Below are positions 13,101 to 24,700 of a stretch of 64,000 bases of DNA, piece after piece. Made by a program: the position numbers and the translations under genes. This stretch comes from Plasmopara viticola. Its lineage: Eukaryota; Oomycota; Peronosporomycetes; Peronosporales; Peronosporaceae. The DNA lies in contig MBPM02000023.1 in NCBI GenBank assembly GCA_001695595.3, forward strand, positions 434,001 to 498,000. The letters run 5' to 3'. Numbering within the stretch: position 1 is the first letter of the stretch; each line of letters starts with the position of its first letter. Under the pieces are notes generated by a model, which was given only the letters and a program-made list of their open reading frames with translations, searched no databases and had not been told where the DNA came from.

Positions 13101-14934
13101 GGGTGACAAAAAGGAAACGGCACTCAGCATCGGCATGTCGTCGCATGTGATTGATGATAATATGGATGTGATCGTATTAGGGCAGCGAGACAAAAGCTCT
13201 TTACGTGCTCGACTGGAGGAGCTGTACGTCGATCTTGTCGAGGATAAGTGGGGATCTGATGAGACGTCATCAGCGACAAGTGTGTTGTGGGAAGCGCTGA
13301 AGCGAGCTATATTGTACGTGTGGGATCTCGTGAAACTAGCTTTGGTGGGACGAGATGAAGAAGCTGAGGCTCGAAAGAAGCGGCGACGACATCCTCGTCG
13401 CGATTACGCTGGTGCTGAAGCGGTACCAACAGCTAGTTCTGCAAATTACGATGAGGTATATCCAGCTGATAATTCTGTTGGAAATACCTCCAATTACAAT
13501 TTGTGTGACCACGACTTTGAGCCCAAACAAGACATGATGACTGGCAACACTGACAGTTTGAGCAGTGGGGATTTTATTGACGAAGAGCTTGAATTCGCTA
13601 TGGTAATTGATGGTAAAACTCTCGCCCTCGTACTGGATGATGACATCAAATACCTTTTTTTGGCGGTGGCTACGCAATGCAAATCTGTGATTTGCTGCCG
13701 GTGCTCACCATCCCAAAAGGCTTCCGTGGTTAAGTTGGTAACTGAACCCACGCTTATGTTTTCCCCGGGCAATATTACGCTTGCTATCGGTGATGGTGCC
13801 AATGATGTACCAATGATCCAGGCTGCAAACGTTGGTGTCGGGATTAGTGGCAAAGAAGGTCGTCAAGCTGTTCTCTCCAGTGACTATTCCATTGCAGAAT
13901 TTCAGTACCTCAAACGTCTACTTTTGGTGCATGGCAACTACAGCTACAAGAGGATCTCCAAGCTTATTTTGTTCTCGTTTATGAAGAATGTGGCATTGTC
14001 GATGTCCAACTTTTTCTTAGCATTGGAGACGATGTACAGTGGCTTACTTATGTACTTCAGCATTTTTTTTACGCTTTACAATGCGCTGTTTACGACAGTA
14101 CCAATCGTATTTATTGCTATGTACAATCAAGACGTGTCTCCTGCGGTGCTTATGCAGTACCCTACATTGTACGTGAACGGTTTAAAAAACCGTTCATTTA
14201 ACTGGCTATCTTTTTTCGCCTGGTGTGCACTAGGGGCGTGGCATGCTTATGTCGTGTATGCAGTTCCGTTCTTTACGAATGGGTCAGTCGCCTGGTACTT
14301 TTCGAGTGCGTCCTCAAATCTTCATTTTGACAAGCGCGACTTGGGCCTTTGGGCGAATGGTGTCGCGTCCTACACATATCTGATTACAGCTTCAACGGTG
14401 CAAGTGTCACTCATGACGAGTAATTGGACTCGGGCAAATGCGATTTCTACTTTGGGGACGCTAGTATTCTACTTTCTTTTTACTGCGTTTTTCTGTGCTG
14501 TATTTGGATGGACAGGCACAAATTTTTATGACACGGAAGTAGGCTTTGGTGTGTTTAGCCAGCTAGTTGACGAACCGTGGTTTTGGTTCGGCCTTCTCTT
14601 CGCTGTAATCGCTGCTGTCTTACCAAATTACATTGCGAAAGCCGGACGGGTCTTATTCTACCCGGAGCCGTCGCACTTGATGCGAGAGTGGAACCGGCTG
14701 GCTAAAGGAGAAGATGCCGCTGTGATCGCGGATTCACCGCGGCTTGTACGACACAACACGGGCTTTGCTTTTTCGCACTGTCCTGGCGAGTCAGAGATGG
14801 CGCTGGGCACGTTTCGCAGCACCAGCACGTGCGCTGGACTGCGGTCAAATAGATCCGATGGTAGCTCTCGTGTGCTATCGCCACTGTCCTCGACTCCAAA
14901 CGCTTCCTTGTCGTCTCCCAAGACAATAAATTAG
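10159..14934 (+). CDS. P4-type ATPase (phospholipid flippase) with N-terminal membrane extension
   Basis: A single 1,591-residue open frame. P4-ATPases move aminophospholipids from the outer/lumenal to the cytosolic leaflet, usually with a CDC50 partner. All core motifs are present: DGETN at about 470, the phosphorylation motif DKTGTLT with Asp700, KYNASSPDE in the nucleotide-binding domain (about 795), TGDKKETA (about 981) and GDGANDV (about 1211-1217). The TM1 entry NLIITSKYTYYNF (about 330) and the TM4 motif PLSMY (PISL-type in the family) support P4 rather than other P-type classes. Oddities are about 325 residues before TM1, with roughly four hydrophobic segments at about 115-235, and a basic/acidic insertion in the P domain (about 1070-1145). 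A second in-frame ATG lies 20 codons downstream (residue 21). It converges with the OSCA gene 228 bp away. Confidence 0.95.
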   Translation: MRVEFAAPSPSDSATDYTLDMSAQTAAASVTATAVNTTPVPSAPPKSFRRVSTLAGAGNEEEQRNIISLRYRADSMADSVASDSEPDAEAKLWNLFEQVFCFLKGMTIYQTRRRLKFTIVSQTVINSLRIFPIILGLSFEATVPVLILYITLVLGWHGTKFLVPKFLLSYKIGMQLTLVVDVIWYYKGYNGSLNSVSSGTSVLMQGFFSILLTMLNIMGFMYGWKLRRIVKAVQNQRECDRAALATMMPSPQRAQSLHQALSVAPSAELIEDEKPSARRKFNVASGVVSSKQRRSQSSVSASLPKVLKSQKQRQKEAEAQENAPVFCSNLIITSKYTYYNFLFVFLKMQFSRLANLYTTIIVALCFFDFSPVSPVASLTPLLIVFATSALKDVSEDCRRQKGDAQVNSRPAHIVRRDDLDEVVHIDSTWQDIEVGDILLLKDGDQVPADCILLATSRPDGRCYVETANLDGETNLKIRQVASCTKYFSTAKDILDNYTLEVECDVPNKDLFYFDGVIKLGSTKDNAVGNVNAEDAKSSLTMDNLILRGSESRNAEWALGLVIYTGKETKVHMNSVAVPLKRSFVEKTLDTMFVLVLMQLFGISIACALGNNNWNLDRADEKTPWYINDDKNGYIFLSYLILFNNLIPLSMYVTMEGVRFVHARYIENDLEMYDTKTDTPAQARNSNINEDLGQIQYIFSDKTGTLTCNEMIFSKCTIAGLRYNDVDVDPAKQVRPGTRFNDCRLLARLNSNHMTKREIHDFLLLLTICNTVIPEVSNPVSPTSSSCSTQMPRIKYNASSPDEEALVLAAADLGYLLESRDGPICNTLIQGRPMSFEILNVLEFNSDRKRMSVIVRFPDGSIVLYCKGADDIIFDLLSKSQPQGVAHVTRGHLQEYASEGLRTLTTAVRRLTQEEYDQWNQLYRQAEYSMEGRAAKIAKVSALIEVELTLLGATAIEDRLQHGVEESICALRKAGIKFWVLTGDKKETALSIGMSSHVIDDNMDVIVLGQRDKSSLRARLEELYVDLVEDKWGSDETSSATSVLWEALKRAILYVWDLVKLALVGRDEEAEARKKRRRHPRRDYAGAEAVPTASSANYDEVYPADNSVGNTSNYNLCDHDFEPKQDMMTGNTDSLSSGDFIDEELEFAMVIDGKTLALVLDDDIKYLFLAVATQCKSVICCRCSPSQKASVVKLVTEPTLMFSPGNITLAIGDGANDVPMIQAANVGVGISGKEGRQAVLSSDYSIAEFQYLKRLLLVHGNYSYKRISKLILFSFMKNVALSMSNFFLALETMYSGLLMYFSIFFTLYNALFTTVPIVFIAMYNQDVSPAVLMQYPTLYVNGLKNRSFNWLSFFAWCALGAWHAYVVYAVPFFTNGSVAWYFSSASSNLHFDKRDLGLWANGVASYTYLITASTVQVSLMTSNWTRANAISTLGTLVFYFLFTAFFCAVFGWTGTNFYDTEVGFGVFSQLVDEPWFWFGLLFAVIAAVLPNYIAKAGRVLFYPEPSHLMREWNRLAKGEDAAVIADSPRLVRHNTGFAFSHCPGESEMALGTFRSTSTCAGLRSNRSDGSSRVLSPLSSTPNASLSSPKTIN

Positions 14935-15162
14935 ACGTTAACACCAGACGAATATTTTAGAAACTTAGTTCATTTAGCACTTGTGTCGAAAGATGCTGCT
15001 CAAAGCCACTAATTGGTGATCGCATGTACCATACCAATGTTTGTTTAAAAGATTTGATCAAGAGAGATTTCTTCGGACAGGTGCGAGTTAATTGCAAGCT
15101 TAGCGACGTATTCCTTATTGTCGCTAATAGCTGCATCAAATATTGGTTAACAACCCGCTGTT

Positions 15163-18100
15163 TTAAAAAGAACGAATACAAGTAATCGCACCATACGAAT
15201 GACAACCAACGATCCATCTAGCCTTGTCAAAGCGTTCTGTGTCGGATATTGACTGCTTTGACCTCATTTGAGGCGAAGATTCTTCCTCAGCGAGGCGATG
15301 AAGCAAAGCATTTTCATACTTGGCTCGTAAATCCGGTCGCAAAAGTTGTTGCGTGCCATCTGTAGCAGCCACTTTTTCCAAGATGAACGAGGTTGGAATT
15401 GCTATGAACATGGCAAGATTAGAGCGTGAAGTAAAAAGTTCCGCAAATGCACTTACCGTCAAAGTAATTGGGTATCCCCTTTGCAAAGCGGGGCTCTTCG
15501 AGTACCGAGGCTATCCCTGGAAAAATGTTGCGGATTAAAGCCGGCACATATTCAAAGAGAACAGAGCGCGCGACTACGATAGAACACCCAGTTACAAAAA
15601 ATACGAAAAGAATCACAACTTGAGGACGCGTGACTCGAGAAATCAATTGCCCGCGAGTTGCGTCAAATGGAGGAATATCGTCACCAGCACTGTACGGAGT
15701 GCTGGCAGTAGCTTTTTCGACTGCGATATCCCTCTCGGATTCGAAAATGCTGTTGTTGGAAAACATCCACATTGCAATGAGACAGTGCAGTAGCACTGCA
15801 TACGGAAGTAGCGAGCCTGCTGCAGTTGCTAATTTGTTGTCGTACAAAGGCGGTGACCGAGCAATGCGAAGAAATGCTGATAACATTTTTTGTCAGTTAC
15901 AACTTTACAAACCTAGAGATTCGAGGTAAGGGTGACTCACTGAACTTATCGGCCCAATACGTCAGAAAGATGGCACCGAATCCAATGAAATAGAGCAAAG
16001 GCATACCTGCTGAGAACTTTAAAGACATTAAGCTTCTACAAAATGCGTTGCCAATCTTTCTAAACTTATGCTCACTTACCATAGACGTGATAAAAATGGA
16101 GGTAAGCGATTGAGCATAACGGGAAGCGAGATCAAACTTTGGTCCGCGGTATAGTGTTTCCAAATCACGTTGAGTGTCTTGCTTTGTCAACGAATGATCG
16201 AGCGAATATCCACGATCGATAAAGCGACGAGCCTTTAGCACAATATAATGTGCCAAGACGTAGGCGTGTGCACTAAATGAGTTGAGTATCATAGTAAGCA
16301 TAAGAGCTACACCAACGTCGTTGTACCAACTTGCTGAAAAGTCCGAGTACTCGCCGTCAAGGAATTGCAACACTCCGAATGATAAATTTTTAAAAATCGA
16401 GCCCGTCTCTGATCTCGTTGATGGTGCCGAAAAGTAATCGGTATTAGCATTGATGACAAGCATCAACAGTGCCGTGTTGCAAAATTGAGCTAGAAAAACT
16501 TTGGTAACACGAGATACGACCAGACTCGATTCGGTATGATGTTTTTCTAAGGTAACAAGCCCATTGAGAATTCGAGCCAACACTAAATTGACCGCCACAA
16601 CCAAAAGGACCGACGCGATCGATAAAAGTTGAGTCTTCGCGAACGTTGACGCCCACGACCTGCACAGCGTGTCACTTTCCCCCGTAGCAGGATTGTAAAA
16701 GACTTCATACATCGTGCTCTGAAAGGAACTATAGCCATAAAATTCATAAAACCATTTAAGCTCAAAGTTGTAGCAATGCAAAGTCTTTCAAAACTTACTG
16801 ATCAGCGAGAAACTTTTTGCAGTAGCATTCGAGAAGAGCTTTGTACGGTACTAGCTCAGAAGCCTTGTTCATCTCATCTTGTATCACATCATCTTTATAA
16901 ACTTCAGCCGGACAAGTAGTCGGTCGTCCGAATTGCCTATCTAGCTTGCTCTTCTGCTCCTTTGCCACGAAAATGAGTACGAAACTCAATAATAAAAAAG
17001 ATAGCGTGATAAATGCCACGATCTATCAAGGCACTTAATGAGTCAAACCAACTTAGCACGATAACAACGCAACTCCACGCACCAATTGTCGAAAAAATCG
17101 CTCAAGAAATGAATAGTGTAAATTCTCCCAGATAATGTCGGTCGGATCGGGGGCTGGACAGAATCGAAGTCGTTTGCCGTGAAGTCGCTTATAATATGGC
17201 TGAAAAAGACGGTGAATCCACCCAAGGTCCGGATATTCTTGCAGGCAACGGTGAAATCCTTCCTCTTCTTCGAATGTCACGAAAGCAGTGACAGCCTGCG
17301 AAATGTTGTGACGTTTTTGATGGCTATGCCATTGTGCGAGTTTATTATTATAGCGGTGCAGTTTTGTCTCCAATATACTTATTGCGCGTAAGTGTCGTCG
17401 CTCACGTCTAGCGTAGACATTCTCATGAAGACGTCCAAACAAAAGTTTCAGCCTTTCATGACGCTGTTGGGCAATTTCAAGATGACGCACAATCCTACCA
17501 CGTCGACTGAGTATGCTCAAATGGCGTGAAGCGCTTTTACCAAATTGCACGTCTGCAACTCGAATACGATCAAGTTCCACTGCGAATGATGGGGCATTGC
17601 TCAAAATGGCTTCAAGGTGCAATCGAATCTAATGTCACAATACATTCAGACGGAATTCACAAACCTGACCTAAGAAGTGCAAATCAGCTCACCTCTTGAC
17701 GCAGCAAGTTGAGGTCGTCATGATAAGGTAAATTTACAAGTTGCACAGTGTAGTCAAGCGCTTTGACCTGATGTTGAGCAATGCGATCAACTGCTTCCCT
17801 TTCTTTTCGCCGTAACCAAATGACAACCCCAAAGAACGCAAGGCTGCACGCTATATCGCATCCTACAGCAAGTCCGAGAAACTCATGCCGCTACATAAAT
17901 ATCATACATACGCAGTTGTTAACTTCATCATTGTACTGAGATTGTACTTTAATCGCATAACACAAAATCTCATCGCTTTCATTCTTACGCTTATGGAGTC
18001 CCAGCCAATGATTTTTAGATTCCACGCACCAGATAAATCAATTCGCGTGGTAAAGCACCGTCCATACACAATCAACGCACGAGACTTATTGGCTTTGCAC

Positions 18101-19326
18101 TTTGAATAGTCACTTTCGTCACTCAAGTGAGCTTCACAAACTTCTTTTGTGATATTCGCAGCGCTATCGATAGTGATAATTTTTGGCGAGGTTGTACAAT
18201 TCGTTCCATACTTTGCATCAGGTTCCCAAACGTAGCCGATGGCCTCACTTACGTTAAATGTGCAGCTCTTTTTTCCTAGACAAAGCCCTTCTACAATATG
18301 ATGGGCCATGTTCGAGCCACAGCCGTCACTCTCTTGAATCCGCATATCGTTAAAAAGTGGCGTCTTAGTACTTTCATTGCGTGAATATGAACAGCACGGT
18401 CGTTGTGAAACGGGGTGAACACCTAGGAAACAACCTGCTTTGTCTGCAGGACAAGAAGAGCCTTTAGCATCTCCACGACACTTACCGGAAGATTCTGCGA
18501 CCTTGTTGCGCTCCGGACATGAACAGCTTCCCTGAGTATCGTACGTTGAATATACCGCTTTAATAAAACCGATTTCACCTGCTGAGCATGTGAGCGACAA
18601 TTCAGTATTCTCAAGAGCTTGGTCACAAACACTGCTAGCTTCGTTGAGATGACCAATACTGGTGAAACTTAAAATTGAGGGAAAATCTTGGCGTGCAAGA
18701 GCAGTAAGTTCTGCAATCGAAGTGCTACCACCCACGATGTAGACTGTTAAAGCTGGAGCACTGAGAATTGCCAGCAAGAAAAAAAGCCACGTTATGACCT
18801 TGAGATATTTAAAGTAGAGCGCAATTCCGAGTCCATATTGGCTTAATACAGCCGAGTCTGTTGGCAAATATTGAAAGGAATGTGCCCCAAAGTTTGTCGA
18901 AAACAGTGGGAATGGCTCTGGGATAGCAAAACCTCGCGAATCGACTCGGGAAGTGGAATAACGCATCGGGTGTGTCATTCCACGATCACGCAATACTTTA
19001 GCATACGATAAATATTTAAGCTCTTTGGTGCCACAATCCGGTGGGTATCCTCCAAGCTGCTGATCCAAACACGGCGACATCCCTACAAGTTTTTTTGGAC
19101 CTTTGCCTTCTTCTAAAGCTTTGACATTGCGATCACCTGCCGGATCCTGGGTTAGTGATAAAAGCTGAGAGTTTTCGACGACGAGCTCAGCGGAACCAAC
19201 TTCATTGGTTTTGACAAACGTTGCACTCCCACTGTGGCGCCGTTCGTGCTGACGAAAATTTGCAGTATCAAGGACTCGCGCCGTCAAGGAAGCTCGGCGC
19301 CTATTCCTAGAGCGTTTATTCACCAT
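15163..19326 (-). CDS. OSCA/TMEM63/CSC1-type channel with SUEL-lectin-like domain (8 exons)
   Basis: Inferred exons: 19326-17989, 17890-17693, 17628-17074, 17022-16799, 16728-16080, 16016-15941, 15876-15457 and 15401-15163. All have GT..AG introns and matching phases, giving about 1,232 residues. OSCA/TMEM63 proteins are mechanically or osmotically gated cation channels. Seen: one membrane segment at about 168-198, a Cys-rich extracellular block (about 238-425), a second segment (about 450-472), the cytosolic PHM7-like domain (DYTVQLVNLP; then APDPTDIIWENL at about 671), and the C-terminal multi-pass domain with FSAGMPLLYF and YWADKF, hallmarks of this family. The Cys-rich block has SUEL/Gal-lectin features: LTCSAGEIGFIKAVYST, then C.GKKSC and ALIVYGRCF. 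It lies between TM1 and TM2, which is extracellular in the family. The canonical TM0 is not visible; the N-terminus is a long polar tail. Confidence 0.87.
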
Positions 19327-20976
19327 AGACTGTTCTTAAAATCTACCAAAAGGAAGGAGCTGTCAAAGGATCGAAGTACTACGGAAGTTTTGTCGCTATC
19401 GACGGTTGCAGAGACCAGAATAAACGATTGAAAAACGGACTGGTGATTGAGACTAAGGATGGATAATGATATTAGACGCAACGTTTAGTTTACATACCTA
19501 GTTTGACAGTAAAAGTCAGGCACAACATTTAAAAAGTGGAGAGAGAATTCGGATTGCGTAGCAACCTCCTTGAAGTCCTTGCAGCTTTCTCACAATTAAG
19601 CTATACTTTCTAGCTTCATATGCGACATCATTGCATGCTGTTGAAGACTTAGACCGCATTTGAGATGCGTCATATATAGCTGCAGAAAGTATGGTAAAAT
19701 CATCGCACCATCAAGAATCAGGCAGGTTAATCAAAAACTCTTTTTACTTCTCATTTGTATTAAGCTGGACAGACAAAGCAACGTAAAGCGATTCGAGAAA
19801 TTTGTAATTACCAGACAAAGCAAGCGAGCCCCTCACGCCGGCTTCCTCTTGCATCTTGACTCGACATTTCACACAAGTCAGCTAAGGAGTTAAGGCTTTC
19901 ATACAAAGGCCGTGGTCTACAACGCTCAGTTTTTGTTACTGAATTCAAATTTGCTCGTTATCGATTAAGGGGAATGATATGAAGAGAGCACGACAGTGCT
20001 CCTTCACGTCTGATAAAGGCAACCGGACATCGGCTCGATTGGCGATGGCTTGGTGCCTTCTTTTAATGACGTAATCTACCTGCCTGATCATCGAAGACTC
20101 AAGAGACTTTTATTGTAGATTTACCATCGTAAATGTGCCAATTGATTATTTGAAATACTTGAGTGCAATAGATGCATCAGCTAAAAATACACCATGATAT
20201 GATCAACATCGGAACATTGTGGGTGCGTGTATACATTTAATTTTTCCATCATGTAGCAAAATCGCAAGAGTAAGCGCTTACGATGCTACGCTCCAACGTT
20301 ACGTCTATCTTAAGCCTGATATGATCAAGAGGAAAGGCTGCTGCAGATTTCTCGCTGTCGCCATTATAGACATCAATGTTAATCGTTCGAGTCGTTGGTC
20401 CTTGGCTCCTGTGCATCGATAGACCTGGTGACATTTGTTTAATTTATTTATAGCTTCTGCCCTCCATGCCTCAGCTTCTTCATTCACACGTACAATAGCT
20501 TACCCACTAGTATAAACTGATATTATCTGTATTACTGATACTGGTAGTAAGGAGCTAAATTACATACAAAAGCACTTGCGCCAGGTGTTTCAGACATATC
20601 TGATTATATACTTCAAAAATCAGTAAGCACAAATGAACAAGTCAGATTACACGACTACGATAGAAGTACTGGTATCGTGCTTGTGGCAGTTATGTGATTA
20701 GAATGAAACTGCGCCACACAGACCAAACTCAAGAGTCACATGACATGACGATCGGGTATCATTTACATCCACCTTGTTACAAGACCCTAGCGTCTAGATG
20801 TTGGCGGGTGCCTGCACTTTCTGACCATAAATCAGCATCATTGTCTTCTCTGCCTGCTCGCCCTTCTAGCATCAAATCTCTTAACGAGATTACATTATGC
20901 ACTAAAATTGCATTCGTTGCCGCTATAGTCATCAATTCTTTACAAACTTGACAATATACCTAATTAACTCGTCGTC
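19327..20976. other. Intergenic between OSCA and Cys/His protein gene
   Basis: The spacer is about 1.65 kb between divergently transcribed genes. No ORF with a recognisable domain and no repeat with clear ends was seen. It should contain both promoters. Confidence 0.4.
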
Positions 20977-21027
20977 ATGGTGAATCTTGGTCAAGCTACT
21001 AACACTTTTCAATTTGTCTCATCCTAG
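20977..21027 (+). promoter_or_regulatory. Possible upstream ORF
   Basis: An ATG at 20977 opens a 16-codon frame ending in TAG at 21025-21027. It lies 31 bp before the ATG of the following gene and in another frame. If included in the mRNA leader it could dampen translation of that gene. The transcript start is unknown, so this is inference. Confidence 0.3.
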
Positions 21028-21058
21028 ACACCGCTTCTTTTCACACGTTTGTATCAAT

Positions 21059-21760
21059 ATGCAGACCACCAACGATGAATTCAGTTCGCTCAAGTGCCGC
21101 TACGCCAGCAAGCGCTGCTGGAACTTGCGCGCCATTAAACGCAACGGCGAGCGCCACAATTTGTGCGAAATGCATCGGCAGAAAGCTAACAGTAACCAGC
21201 GTCGTCTGGACAAGAAGCGTAAAGCAGGCCAAGTTACGCTCGGGCTGCCCGACCACCTGAGCTCTAATAGATTCTCGGATCTTGAGCGTCGCATGCGGAT
21301 GCGCGCCTCCATTGCAATTAAGTTAGAAAGCGATCTCGGAATCGTGCCCCTCACTACGCAGTACATTCGTCGCCCGTCCCTCGTAGAGCTGCAGCGGGCA
21401 GCTGGACTCGTGGCTATGGGCAACAGCCGGTCGACTTTCAATGAAGACATGAATGTGTGGAACGGTCCGTCGAGAAGACTTTCACCTTCCGCCTGGATGA
21501 ATGCTTCTTATACCAGAAGCCCTCGCGCCATGCTCCGTGTAGCAAAGTTGGACCCGAGCGTGGAGGCTCGTGCGTGGATGCACCACAATCAACCAACACT
21601 ACCGAAGCCGGAGTCGGTCGCGGCTCCAAAGATGTTGCCACCGATTGCCACTGCAGTCGCAAGATCAGGAGAAGGGATCAGTAGCTCTGCAATGCTCCAG
21701 AGCTCTTGGCACCCGGACGCACGACGAGCTACCACTCTCGCCACTCGAGCAAACGTCTAG
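21059..21760 (+). CDS. Small basic C-x6-C-x15-C-x2-H protein, paralogue A
   Basis: A single-exon, 233-residue protein starting MQTTNDEFSS. The first ATG in frame was chosen because the open frame upstream offers only a TTG. Residues 13-39 carry Cys13, Cys20, Cys36 and His39 (C-x6-C-x15-C-x2-H), followed directly by the basic, Asn/Gln-rich stretch HRQKANSNQRRLDKKRK. The spacing suggests a small zinc-binding module next to a basic, possibly nuclear-targeting or nucleic-acid-binding segment. The remainder is polar and low in order, with a Pro/Ser-rich end. A clear paralogue is encoded at about 34.7-35.7 kb. I recall similar basic proteins as common hypothetical proteins in oomycete genomes, but no function is established to my knowledge. 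Confidence 0.8.
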   Translation: MQTTNDEFSSLKCRYASKRCWNLRAIKRNGERHNLCEMHRQKANSNQRRLDKKRKAGQVTLGLPDHLSSNRFSDLERRMRMRASIAIKLESDLGIVPLTTQYIRRPSLVELQRAAGLVAMGNSRSTFNEDMNVWNGPSRRLSPSAWMNASYTRSPRAMLRVAKLDPSVEARAWMHHNQPTLPKPESVAAPKMLPPIATAVARSGEGISSSAMLQSSWHPDARRATTLATRANV

Positions 21761-24700
21761 TAATCTTTTTGTAATAGAATTTGGTTTTGGAGAATAACTT
21801 TTTGCTCACTTTCGAAATATTTGATCTCTGATTTGCGGTTGAAATTTAAAAGAAAAGAATTTGATCGTAAGGCACTGTTTCGGGATAGTTTTTTCTCTAC
21901 GCACTGATTAGGCGATAAGCTTTCCATCAGATTTAGCGGAGTCACTATCCTTTTTTAATTGTGTCGAACGCATCCGGTGCTGCAACTGAATCGCCTCTGT
22001 CCAGCACTCTTTTTGCATATCGGCGTCACCAGCTAATCCTATTTTTGCTGCTGCAGAAGGTTGTGACTTTTTTCAAGGGACTGCTTTCGAGAGCTCTTAG
22101 CGCAATGCGCAAAGGACGAACCCAATCCAACATACAAGGCAATCTATACGTAACCACAGCTTCCGGGGGCTCCTCGGCGGCAAAATTTAGCTAGCTGTCG
22201 CTACATTATAGCACAAGAAGATAGCAGTAAAGAGGACCGACAACGTCATCATTTCCTTTACGCATTTAACAGGGGCAACATTCGGAATGAACCAAATGAG
22301 ATGGTAGACAAGCTATATTGGCCAACCATACATCAATAATATGGTGACCCGGTGCCAAGAAAACAGAAGACAATTTGGAAAAAGTGACTTGAGCGACGTT
22401 ATCAACTTTCGCAAAGCGTAGTATCTATTGAACTAAGCGAATTTTCATTGCATCGTCGAGCTACAGCCGCCTTTAGGCGCAATTGATTTCTGCGCGTTGT
22501 AGTATTAATTAGATGCCCTGATGGTGGTTTCAGGCACAAGGCTTCTAAACTACGACAGCACTGGAAAAAATTGCGGCTGGTAGGTGGTTACTCGATCTTG
22601 GTGTGTGTCACAAAATTATCATCAAGTCACGCGGTGATTCGAACACCTATAAGAAAGCAGTACTCAGCTTTAAGAACGTCTCAAAATTGCAGTATACGGT
22701 TTAATGACCACTTAAACCCTGAACAATATTAATTCACATTGTGTTTGTCGACTAAAATAATAAATCAAGTTCAGTTCATATCTGTAAGAGAAGAGTGCTT
22801 TTAAAGTGATACTCAGACAGATAGCGATCTACGACTCGAATTGGTTTAAGGTACAAAGCGAAGGTCAGACTCACGATTCCTTACAAGCGAATAGTTACGG
22901 CAGCCTCATTGCAAGTGTGCTGAATTCGTCAATAAGTTTCAGTTCAAAGGGAAGAGGTTTGGGTCTCGTGGAAGTCTGCGGAGGGCGTGCCAGATGCGTA
23001 ATTGATTACGGCTTATGTGTGTGGCACTTTGAAATTAAATAGGGCAGCTTTTACTTTTTTAATGCTTCCATTTGTGGGTGGAATTGAGCTAGACAATATC
23101 GAGTTGCAACATCCAAATTCTAGGCTAATAAAAGCGTGGCGTGTGGTGTCCGTGTAGGCAAAAACATCCCGCCACAGACCACCAACTACCTGTGTGGTCC
23201 CAAAATGCCGTAGCCATAACTCGTTTTCTATTCTCTGCATATACGATGCTCTGTACAATGACTGGTCCTTTATTCTAAACTAATACGAAATCGAGTGTGG
23301 TTGATCCAATGCACTAAGCGCTTTGGTAATTTCTCCAACAAAGATGGGAAGTTGATCTTTATACCAGATCGGGTGACCACTACCTCGGCCATTATGCCGT
23401 CTTTACAAGATGTTTAAGCCCCGCCATGGACATCTCGTCCGGCTCAAGCAAAGCATTTACTGACGGAACAGATTTTAGGTTTTCTTGCCTTCGATCTCAT
23501 TCGAATCTCTTTATTTACTAAGTACAGCCGAGTGCTATCGTCAATTTCCAACATGCCGATTTTAAACTCATTGGTCTGCGACGAGGCGCCTTGCGTTGCT
23601 TAACGAGCGCCACGCGTTTTAGCCTATTCCCTGACGAGACTGTAAACGTTCCAAGGCATCTTCGTGTCTTCATTAACGCACTCAACGTCAACATGGACAA
23701 GTAGAAAAGTCTAAGCTTCTCCTATCCCGTGCTCAGCACGAAACAGGCCGCTTAACTTCCATTGAAACGGCAGCTTTTCGAATGCTTCGACTTCGGGCCG
23801 TCTCAATCACAGCCAGCTAAATGAGATTCACTTTTTACGTATCCAACAACGCGCATAATGCTGGCCTTGCTCAAGATGATTTAGCTGAAAATGTTCGTCG
23901 CCATACTTGGTATGTAGCGCGCACTGTAATCTCGAGCACTACTCCATGTCTTACGCTGAACTTTACGCGCAGCGGTTGGGGCTCGTCCGTAACACATTGG
24001 CTAGAAGCTGACCGACAAAAATCCATTGCTGCATCCTGCAAGCATCACTTTTTTATTAAAGTGCTACTTTACGTTTTAGTCTCTTGTCCTTGACACCATA
24101 AATGCCCATATTTAATGCTTCAATGTCCGACACATAAACCAACTCGGTCCGTGTCAGGAGTAACTGTACTTCTGCCACTTAATCAAGATGGGCTAATACC
24201 TCAGCTCCCTATAAGGGACGTGGGTGGTTTAAAAGCTTCAATTACCAACAATCCCCAAAATTTTGGAGATAACTTCATGCTATTCCCAAGATGAGGTCAT
24301 TACTCGCAAGCAAGTCTAAAACGAGACCGCGTTTGATCTCATAAAGTTAAAACTTTGCATCTAAATTCACCGGGATTTTAATATAGCCACTATTGTCCCT
24401 AAAGATCTTTGTAGATAGGACCGACCGATTGACCTAGGCTTGCGAGCCATGTCACGCGAAAGTTAAACTCCGCATTCAATACCACTTTCACGGCCTCCAC
24501 AGAAGAGGCTGGATGTTACTACGTTCAATCTAATCTTTGTGAACTCTATCCATGAAGATGATGCCTCCATTAAATTGATTTACTCAGACAGTAGAGATCT
24601 CAAATCTCGGACAAAGTTCACAAGCTTTTTCTCCGCAATGGGTGACAAAAAAGAAAGACTACTATTGAAATTTGTCAATTAGAGCTCCTGCTCAGCGATA

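Noticed and set aside
10206..14944. Many minus-strand open frames of 60-150 codons opposite the P4-ATPase
   Set aside because: They are shadows of a strongly supported 1,591-residue gene, with no own domains or starts of quality.
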